This document shows, piece after piece, positions 26,042 through 32,361 of a stretch of 64,000 nt of DNA. Each line of letters begins with the position of its first letter. Within the stretch, counting starts at the first letter, position 1. A program made the position numbers and the translations under genes. The DNA comes from an uncultured beta proteobacterium (GTDB lineage Bacteria > Pseudomonadota > Gammaproteobacteria > Burkholderiales > Burkholderiaceae_C), in contig CAIRAW010000054.1 in the NCBI GenBank assembly GCA_903876735.1, positions 1 to 64,000 on the forward strand. Direction: 5' to 3'. The notes beneath the pieces were generated by a model. It was not told the DNA's origin, did no database searches, and saw only the letters and a program-made list of their open reading frames with translations.

Positions 26042-26064
26042 CAAGCCCCTCTCTTCCCGTGTTG
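26042..26064 (+). repeat. Left terminal inverted repeat of transposon
   Basis: This 23-bp repeat is the exact reverse complement of 32081-32103. Similarity continues inward with a T-run after a one-base shift. Confidence 0.93.
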
Positions 26065-26111
26065 TTTTTTGCAACCTGAAATTTAGGGACTTTGCCCCCA
26101 AGTAGGCACCC

Positions 26112-26139
26112 CAAGACACCCTCGCCCGAGGGTGTCTTG
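26112..26139 (-). terminator. 13-bp stem hairpin after mrr
   Basis: A perfect 13-bp inverted repeat (CAAGACACCCTCG and its complement) with a 2-base loop lies 17 bases past the mrr stop. The only T-rich flank is on the plus side, so it may act in either direction or shield the transposon genes from outside transcription. Confidence 0.6.
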
Positions 26140-26155
26140 CTTTATACCAAGCTAA

Positions 26156-27076
26156 TTAGGACTCTTCAAAGTAGTCCATATCCAGTTTCTTGACGATATA
26201 CGTGGTCGTTGGTGATACGCCCACATTGAATTCAAGCATTAAATTCGCCAGTTCTTCGCCGTCAATCAATACAACCTTTTGAGGTAAATGTTTCACGTAT
26301 TGCTTTGCTTCATCTGTAAATCGTGAAGTGGTAAGCATTACGCCTTTTGAAGCACTTTTACCCACCAGACTACCGACAAAATTCTGTACATGTGGACGAC
26401 CAACGGGATTAGTCCAGCGTTTGGCTTGAAGATAGATTAAATCTAAACCCAATCGGTCTTCTTTAATGACCCCATCAATGCCTTCATCACCACTTTGACC
26501 AATTGCTTTACCTGCGTCTATTCTTGAACCGCCGTAGCCCATGGCTACCAATACATCAACCACCAGTTGTTCAAAGAATGCAGGTGTAGCAAGTAAAACT
26601 TGCTGTAATAACGACAATGCCAAATCTTTGCGTAATGATTGATAGCTGGATTCCAAACGCTCTTCGGGCGTTTCATCATTTACTATCAATACTTCGCTAT
26701 TAGTGGTTACATCTTGCGTCGAATCATTAGGACTGGCTTGGTGAAAGGTTTGAAACTCTGGATACTGTTTAAGCGATTTAACATCCAGCTTTACGGGCTT
26801 ACTTGCCAATAAATCTAAACCCCGTTGTGTAATCTTAAAAATTCCTCGGCCAGTGGATTCAACCAATAAAGCTTTGCCAAAATAAGTTCGAGTCCATGCA
26901 ATGCGATTCATGAACTTGGTTTGTTTGCCACTTGGAAGGATTTCCGCTAATTCATCAGGTGTCAAATTGAATTTAACTGCCAAATGGTCAGATACATCAT
27001 TCTTTGTATGTATATTGCCATCGGCAATGTAAGCAAGAAATGGAAGAAACATTTCTTGAAATGTTGGCATGGTCAT
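26156..27076 (-). CDS. mrr: Mrr-type restriction endonuclease
   Basis: This 306-aa protein matches the E. coli Mrr type IV restriction enzyme in length and layout. It has an N-terminal winged-helix Mrr_N domain (about 5-90), a linker, and a C-terminal PD-(D/E)XK nuclease domain with Asp201 in DEGIDGVI and Gln217-Ala-Lys219 in LQAKRW, followed by a conserved TTSRFT segment. Mrr cleaves DNA bearing foreign methyl groups. It is the last gene of a minus-strand unit with an H-NS family gene and a fused restriction-methylase. Carriage beside a methylase is notable, since Mrr can attack methylated DNA. Confidence 0.93.
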   Translation of the reverse strand: MTMPTFQEMFLPFLAYIADGNIHTKNDVSDHLAVKFNLTPDELAEILPSGKQTKFMNRIAWTRTYFGKALLVESTGRGIFKITQRGLDLLASKPVKLDVKSLKQYPEFQTFHQASPNDSTQDVTTNSEVLIVNDETPEERLESSYQSLRKDLALSLLQQVLLATPAFFEQLVVDVLVAMGYGGSRIDAGKAIGQSGDEGIDGVIKEDRLGLDLIYLQAKRWTNPVGRPHVQNFVGSLVGKSASKGVMLTTSRFTDEAKQYVKHLPQKVVLIDGEELANLMLEFNVGVSPTTTYIVKKLDMDYFEES

Positions 27077-27089
27077 GAAAGACCCCTAT

Positions 27090-27410
27090 CTATTTGATTA
27101 AGAGGTCTTCCAGCTTCCCGCCTTTGGCGATGTGTTCTTTCACCCATAGAGGCGTTGCACCCTTACCACCCGCCCAAGTCTTCTCGGGATTAGCGGGGTT
27201 GGCATATTTAGGGGGCAATTTGGCCTTTATGGGCTTTGTCTTGGGGGTCGCTATACCCAAACCCAATTCGGAGGCTGTAAAGCCGTATTTAGCCACCGTG
27301 GCCTTTGTGGCGGTGAGAGCCGCTTGCCTGCTCTCTGCCAATAGAGCCTGTCGCTCGGCTTCCAGGCTGGCAATTTTCTTATCTAACTCCGCTACTTTGG
27401 CATCGGTCAT
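27090..27410 (-). CDS. H-NS histone-like family protein on the transposon
   Basis: This 106-aa protein has an N-terminal coiled coil (about 3-40) and a C-terminal H-NS DNA-binding domain with the signature KYANPANPEKTWAGGKG followed by PLWV. It is likely a nucleoid silencer of AT-rich DNA. GGAG precedes its ATG by 6 bases. It lies between the restriction-methylase (73 bases upstream) and mrr (13 bases downstream), so the three probably share a transcript, and it may keep the restriction genes quiet. Confidence 0.9.
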   Translation of the reverse strand: MTDAKVAELDKKIASLEAERQALLAESRQAALTATKATVAKYGFTASELGLGIATPKTKPIKAKLPPKYANPANPEKTWAGGKGATPLWVKEHIAKGGKLEDLLIK

Positions 27411-27483
27411 CTATGACTCCATTGGTTAAAGGGCAATGGAGGGGATGATACACGGTATAGAAGGCAGCTTAATAGCTTTATCG

Positions 27484-29736
27484 TCAAAGTAATTTAGATA
27501 AACTCTTTTGAACAGAATCTTCGGCGATTTTGAGTTGCTTTCTAGCCTTTTCAAGTTTATCCAAATTCTTTTTTACAAATGCATCTTGCACATTTTTTGG
27601 TATGTATTCAATGTAATATTCGCCAAAATCCTTCTTTGCTATGGTCAATTTTGATGCCCCATCCGCCAAATCGGATACTATTTGTTTTCTTATCACGGAG
27701 AAATAGAAATTATAGAATTGCATATTTATAGGGTACGTTGTGTTTAATGACTCCAACACAAAACACAAATTGCTTGCATTGAATTTTCCATTAACGTAAT
27801 GAGTTCTCCCCAAAGAACCTGCTGCACTAGCTGCATACACAATGGCCTCAGCCTCATGCGAATATGAAGAGTGAGTTTTCCATTCTTCAGAAGCAGTTAT
27901 AAAAGGATAGTCTCCACAATCATCACACTCATTGCTGGGCAGAATGCCATCTTGACTTTTGAATAAATCATTGACTTTTACCATAGCATAACCTGATGTA
28001 CTATTAGCCTGAGATTGAATGCCAGCACAATTAAGAATACTATCTTTGTATATTTTTCTTTTCACGCATGTGTTTGCAATCTCGTTACCATTCGTAATTG
28101 CATCAAATATTTTCTGTTCAAGAGAACCCCATCCATTGTGCTTATCAATCTTTCCTTTGTGTTGAATGCTTACAAAGCCATCGTCTTCTAAGTTATAAAA
28201 CAGAACATCATCATTTGGATTGTGTGGTGTTTTGGTAAAGCCAAAAATAGCTGTATTGACCGACCGATTTTGCTCGGAAAACAATTTATATGGCATTTTG
28301 ATTATGAAATCCAGTTTTGCTATTTTCAAGATTTTATCAGTGTAATTGCCGTGATTCTTCGTCAAAGTTGGAGTTGGCATTATGATTATAAGTTTTCCAT
28401 TTGGCTCCAAATAGTCCAATGCTTGCTTGGTAAATTTAATGGAATTATTATTTTCGTATGGTGGATTAATGATAACCTTGGTAGGTTTCATGTTCTTAAT
28501 ATATTTTAAGAGGTCACCGTCACTCCCGTTGACAGTGCCGTCTTGTGCCTCATTTAGTAGGCTGCTTCGATATAATAGATTAGTTCTACCATCACCATGC
28601 AGAAACAGATTTGAGCATGCCAAAGAAAAGAGAACGGAGTCAATTTCGAATCCTATGAGTTGCTTCTCCTTAATATGATCAATTTTCACAGCATTACCCA
28701 AGGCCAATTTAGTCATGACTTCCATAGACTCCATAAGGAAGCCACCTGAACCCGTACACGTATCCAATACAACATCGTCCTTAGTTAATCTCGCAAGTTT
28801 GACCATTAAGCCTTTGATGTGATCTGGCGTCAGTATGATGTTTTTATTTTCAGCTTTCCCCGCCCTTTCCAAAAATATCTTATAAGCACGACCCAAAATG
28901 TCTTGTTTTTCGTCGTTTTTGAAAGGCAAGAATATTTTGGTCTCTATCGTATTAATAATCTTTTTGTATTCATCAAGTGAAAAATCAATGTTCTTTATGA
29001 ATGAGAATTTATCATGCCAATTAAATGCCTTTGACAAATTATTTATTTTGCTTTTAAGCTGACCTGCAATGGCTTGAATGATTGCAGCATTTAAATTGAA
29101 TGCTTCTAACACAATTGCTTTTGTCGTAGCCAATTCTTCATCAGATGGCTTTTGTATGCCCTTATATGTGCTGCGGAAATTGTTGCTATTCAATGCAATC
29201 ATAATTCCAGAAAAGAATAGACTTCTGTCGCTATCTCGGACCTTGTTTCCGTCGTGAAACTGCTTATTCAGTGATTTTAAAACTGTAATTAATGCCTCTG
29301 TTGTTATGAGTTCTCCGCATATTATTTTTTTATAAGACTTCTCAAGGTCAACAATTTTCAATAGCACGTCTGCAATATTCGGAAATGTATTTATCTCACT
29401 TTGTAAATAGCGTTTATAGTAGTACGTAATCTTTAAGTCATCGTCCTTTTGACCAGATATCGCAATTCCAATAATATCCTTTTGTATATTATTTGTTGCC
29501 ATATAGAATTTCACTTCTTTTTCGGCAGCTTTATGATTTGTAGCCTTTGCTTCCACAACAATCGAGAAATCACCTGAGTCTTTAAAAAAGTCTGGATAGC
29601 CCTTTGAGGCCGTTCCTCTTTTTGACATAAAACCATAGATGTCAGGAATGGCAGAGGCTTCAATAAATGAATCGTCTTTGTGAAATGTTCTAAATATGTT
29701 TGATGTTATTGTCTCGCTAGATTTTGCCTTTGCCAT
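27484..29736 (-). CDS. Fused restriction-modification enzyme, type IIG-like
   Basis: This 750-aa protein combines three parts. The N-terminus (about 30-110) looks like a PD-(D/E)XK nuclease, with Asp49 in GYPDFF and Glu62-Ala-Lys64 in VVEAKAT. The middle (about 280-560) is an N6-adenine methyltransferase of the HsdM type with the SAM motif DTCTGSGGF (325-333) and catalytic NPPY (424-427). The C-terminus (about 590-740) resembles one HsdS target-recognition domain with a terminal helix. This is the layout of single-chain type IIG enzymes. It is divergent from the small gene at 29883, and a palindrome lies 17 bases upstream of its start. The recognition sequence is unknown. Confidence 0.88.
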   Translation of the reverse strand: MAKAKSSETITSNIFRTFHKDDSFIEASAIPDIYGFMSKRGTASKGYPDFFKDSGDFSIVVEAKATNHKAAEKEVKFYMATNNIQKDIIGIAISGQKDDDLKITYYYKRYLQSEINTFPNIADVLLKIVDLEKSYKKIICGELITTEALITVLKSLNKQFHDGNKVRDSDRSLFFSGIMIALNSNNFRSTYKGIQKPSDEELATTKAIVLEAFNLNAAIIQAIAGQLKSKINNLSKAFNWHDKFSFIKNIDFSLDEYKKIINTIETKIFLPFKNDEKQDILGRAYKIFLERAGKAENKNIILTPDHIKGLMVKLARLTKDDVVLDTCTGSGGFLMESMEVMTKLALGNAVKIDHIKEKQLIGFEIDSVLFSLACSNLFLHGDGRTNLLYRSSLLNEAQDGTVNGSDGDLLKYIKNMKPTKVIINPPYENNNSIKFTKQALDYLEPNGKLIIIMPTPTLTKNHGNYTDKILKIAKLDFIIKMPYKLFSEQNRSVNTAIFGFTKTPHNPNDDVLFYNLEDDGFVSIQHKGKIDKHNGWGSLEQKIFDAITNGNEIANTCVKRKIYKDSILNCAGIQSQANSTSGYAMVKVNDLFKSQDGILPSNECDDCGDYPFITASEEWKTHSSYSHEAEAIVYAASAAGSLGRTHYVNGKFNASNLCFVLESLNTTYPINMQFYNFYFSVIRKQIVSDLADGASKLTIAKKDFGEYYIEYIPKNVQDAFVKKNLDKLEKARKQLKIAEDSVQKSLSKLL

Positions 29737-29752
29737 ATGTCATCCCTGTTCT

Positions 29753-29769
29753 TTTGGTTTAATACCAAA
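29753..29769. promoter_or_regulatory. Palindrome, putative operator of the restriction gene
   Basis: TTTGGT-TTAAT-ACCAAA is a perfect 6-bp inverted repeat 17-33 bases upstream of the restriction-methylase start, in the divergent promoter region. It is well placed to bind the small regulator-like protein encoded at 29883. Confidence 0.45.
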
Positions 29770-29882
29770 TTACAGGAATAAAAATTAAATGCAATAAATT
29801 CGGGGTCTATTTCACTATAAAACCTAACTATTTATTGCAGAAGTCTATGGTTCTGCTATAACAATCTATAAGAGGTATAGAA

Positions 29883-30107
29883 ATGAGCAAAAAACAAAGA
29901 CAAAAGAACATCAGCATGGACGAAGACCTGTTAACGCAGGTGGAAGCGTTATGCACCGTGCTACACACGAACTTCACCAATAAAACCAAGGAGCTATTGG
30001 TGAATTGGAAGATTGAAGAGTTAAATCGGCTTAAAGCCATTGCTCCTGAATTGCTTGCTGAATATCATCAGGAACTATTGAAAGCATCCAAGGAAGTCAC
30101 CTCGTAA
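29883..30107 (+). CDS. Small regulator-like protein (possible ribbon-helix-helix)
   Basis: This 74-aa basic protein was not recognised as a known family. Its N-terminal 45 residues (QKNISMDEDLLTQVEAL, then TNKTKELLVNWK) have the strand-helix-helix pattern of ribbon-helix-helix repressors, and the rest is helical. AGAGG precedes the ATG by 6 bases. It is divergent from the restriction-methylase and lies upstream of the transposase, a position typical of controller or repressor genes. The DNA-binding role is inferred. Confidence 0.6.
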   Translation: MSKKQRQKNISMDEDLLTQVEALCTVLHTNFTNKTKELLVNWKIEELNRLKAIAPELLAEYHQELLKASKEVTS

Positions 30108-30247
30108 GAGGCTCTAATACCCATTGAATTCAGTAGGAAATTGTCAATAGAAATGGAGCGTAGCTCCAAATAAAAACAATGAATTCTTATTGCATTAAAT
30201 CCCAATTCGCTTTATGATTGCGGTGTTTTAATGACACGGCGAAACGA

Positions 30248-31972
30248 ATGGTTAAAGTGAGCAAGGCATGGATTCCAAGTGCCTTTAATGGTATTCAATA
30301 CAATACCTGTAAGAATCCGAAGTGTGAGAACTACGGATTGGACCCCGAGCTTCACCCCAAGGCGTATCGCATTACCTACGGCGGTAAAGCGTTGCCTTTA
30401 CTCCAATGCGTTAAATGTGGCGAAGTGCCACCCATTAAAAGCAATCAAGGCATTGATGAAGAAGTGAAGCGTCTTATTGCCCATACGATGGGCGACAAGC
30501 CCCTTTCCTGCCTTAATGAAGAATGTCTTAACCATGGGGTGCCCGTGGGCACCAAGAAGGCTTATAGAGCCTTTGGCAAAACCGCCAGCGGTACACAACG
30601 GTATCGCTGTAATGCGTGTTTAAAGACGGTATCCAAGCCCAAAGCTTCCAGTGGACAACGGGATACCTATCACAACCTCGACATTTTTAAAATGTTGGTC
30701 AACAAAGTGCCATTAAGCCGTATTGTTGATATGTTGGGTATTTCGTGGTCTCTGTTGTATAACCGTATTGATTACATCCATGCTCAATGCATGCAATTCG
30801 CTGGCAATCGGGAAAGCAAGCTTTCCACAATGAACATTGAACGCCTTAACATTGCGATTGACCGCCAAGAACACGTTATTAACTGGTCCGAGCGTAAAGA
30901 CAAGCGTAATGTGGTGTTATCCGCTATTACAAGCGTTGATAACACAACCCATTATGTATTCGGCGTACATCCGAACTTTGACGGTAATGCGGATAGGAGT
31001 GTTATTGAGGCCTTGGCCGTTTCCAATGGCGATTCCGCATTGGCGGCTCCGCTGCGGGAAACCGCACGGTATTGGACCCAAGCGGATTACACCGATTCGG
31101 TAAACAATAGCGTAAGTCGCCCCTTTAAAACGGGCAACTTAATGTCCAACGTCAAGAAGAAATACGTGGCATTGGAGAGTCGTGAAGACGTTGAAAACTT
31201 CGACGACAAAACAGAAGACGAACAATTGCCCAGCTATGGATTACAAATCCATAGCGAGTACACGATGATTGCCCACTTCTACTTTTTAAAGGCTTTAATG
31301 CCCAATGTGAAGAAGTGGCGTTTCTTTCTGGACCAAGAATCAGGCATTCGGGCTGCTTGCTTGGCCGTATTCAAGGATGAAGTCCAAGCACATAAAGCCG
31401 AAGCGTTTTATGTATCCATCAATAAACGGATGACGGTGGATGAAAAACGCCAAATCACAGGTGCTTCAAAAGCACTATTGAGGGAGCGTAAAGCCGACTT
31501 CCCCAATAAGACGGACAATGAAATCAAGTTGGAATTGTTAAAGGAAGCCATATCCAATGTTAGTCACATTGGATTATGGAAGGATAGGTGGGTAAAGCAT
31601 CCTTTACCCGATATGTCGGAGCCCGAAAAGGCCATGTGCTGGATTACAGAACATAAGGCCTTTGATGAAGACCATGTGGCATGGTTGTATAACAAAGCCA
31701 CGCTCCACGGAGTGGATAGCTTCTTTGAGAAGGTTAGACGGCGTATATCGCTGTTTGAACGTGCCGTGCGTTCGTCTGCGAATGACGGACGTACATGGAA
31801 TGGTTACAGTGCCTATAACCCCGCCATGGTGGGCAAGTTGTTGGACATCTTCCGAGTGGTCCATAACTACATTGACGTTCGTAAGAAAGACGGCATAACC
31901 ACAACGGCGGCTATGCGTCTCGGACTGGCTAATGCACCCCTGTCCTATAAGGACGTGCTGTATTACGAATAA
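30248..31972 (+). CDS. IS1-like transposase with tandem zinc ribbons
   Basis: This 574-aa protein has two zinc ribbons of the form C-x4-C...C-x2-C (Cys 21/26/54/57 and 88/93/121/124). The second ends GTQRYRCNACLKT, as in IS1 InsA. A helix-turn-helix follows (about 146-175). The remainder looks like a DDE-type nuclease, with candidate acidic residues Asp205 (AIDRQEH), Asp362 (FFLDQESG) and Asp490 before SFFEKVRRR, the place where IS1 relatives have Glu. It is over twice the length of IS1 InsAB'. A TTG start 10 codons upstream is possible. The family assignment is supported by the 9-bp target duplication, but this is a divergent member. Confidence 0.8.
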   Translation: MVKVSKAWIPSAFNGIQYNTCKNPKCENYGLDPELHPKAYRITYGGKALPLLQCVKCGEVPPIKSNQGIDEEVKRLIAHTMGDKPLSCLNEECLNHGVPVGTKKAYRAFGKTASGTQRYRCNACLKTVSKPKASSGQRDTYHNLDIFKMLVNKVPLSRIVDMLGISWSLLYNRIDYIHAQCMQFAGNRESKLSTMNIERLNIAIDRQEHVINWSERKDKRNVVLSAITSVDNTTHYVFGVHPNFDGNADRSVIEALAVSNGDSALAAPLRETARYWTQADYTDSVNNSVSRPFKTGNLMSNVKKKYVALESREDVENFDDKTEDEQLPSYGLQIHSEYTMIAHFYFLKALMPNVKKWRFFLDQESGIRAACLAVFKDEVQAHKAEAFYVSINKRMTVDEKRQITGASKALLRERKADFPNKTDNEIKLELLKEAISNVSHIGLWKDRWVKHPLPDMSEPEKAMCWITEHKAFDEDHVAWLYNKATLHGVDSFFEKVRRRISLFERAVRSSANDGRTWNGYSAYNPAMVGKLLDIFRVVHNYIDVRKKDGITTTAAMRLGLANAPLSYKDVLYYE

Positions 31973-31992
31973 GGGGGCGTAGCCACCATGAC

Positions 31993-32022
31993 AAAGGGAG
32001 CCAGTTGGCTCCCTTGTTTTTT
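31993..32022 (+). terminator. Rho-independent terminator of the transposase gene
   Basis: A perfect 10-bp stem AAGGGAGCCA-GT-TGGCTCCCTT is followed by G and six T residues, 21 bases after the transposase stop. A second small hairpin (GCCTAC...GTAGGC, 32023-32040) follows. Confidence 0.9.
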
Positions 32023-32080
32023 GCCTACTTATTTGTAGGCTGGTTTAGACCCCATTCTTCGAGGGAGGCTTTGAAAAAAG

Positions 32081-32103
32081 CAACACGGGAAGAGAGGGGC
32101 TTG
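32081..32103 (-). repeat. Right terminal inverted repeat of transposon
   Basis: This 23-bp repeat is the exact reverse complement of 26042-26064. The target duplication TCCTGCGGG follows at 32104-32112. Confidence 0.93.
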
Positions 32104-32109
32104 TCCTGC

Positions 32110-32130
32110 GGGAGCCTTTTTTTGTGGGCT
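32110..32130 (+). terminator. Right half of the disrupted tctA terminator
   Basis: GGGAGCC followed by seven T and GTGGGCT pairs with 26015-26035. Without the transposon the two halves form a hairpin with a GGCTCC-TGCG-GGAGCC core and T-rich 3' arm. Confidence 0.85.
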
Positions 32131-32361
32131 CGGGTTTTACTATGCTGTTACCCAACTTTATGAGCCCCATTTTGGCTCCACTTGATGAACGGCTTTTAAC
32201 GGTTCATCGTCAGCAATGCAGCGGGATGGTGACCTGCAAGCAGCTAAACCAGTCCCTCGTCTCAGTCGCAACTGAAACAAGTTGCAGATTGGCTTTTAGG
32301 GAGTAAGCGCAGGGTATTTTGCAATTAGGGCAAATTGGGCATAACCTGTCCATAATTCAAC

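Larger units (their letters stand above)
26033..32112. mobile_element. 6-kb restriction-modification transposon with IS1-like transposase
   Basis: The element occupies 26042-32103 (6,062 bp). Its ends are perfect 23-bp inverted repeats (26042-26064 and 32081-32103, outer end CAAGCCCCTCTC) and it is flanked by the perfect 9-bp duplication TCCTGCGGG (26033-26041 and 32104-32112). Contents are an Mrr nuclease, an H-NS family protein and a fused restriction-methylase on the minus strand, then a small regulator-like gene and a 574-aa transposase on the plus strand. It is AT-rich compared with the flanks. The 9-bp duplication and transposase motifs point to the IS1 group. The intact ends and genes suggest recent, possibly active transposition. 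Confidence 0.92.
31973..32361. other. Transposon right end and flank
   Basis: This gap holds the transposase terminator (31993-32022), a small hairpin (32023-32040), the right terminal repeat, the target duplication and the right half of the tctA terminator. From 32131 to 32361, upstream of the GGDEF-EAL gene, I see no further feature. Confidence 0.7.

Noticed and set aside
26015-32130. Reading the whole 56-57-bp inverted match at the two ends as the transposon's terminal repeats
   Set aside because: The outer part is the target's own terminator hairpin and the centre is in the same orientation on both sides. Separating it reveals 23-bp repeats and a 9-bp direct duplication, which explains all bases.
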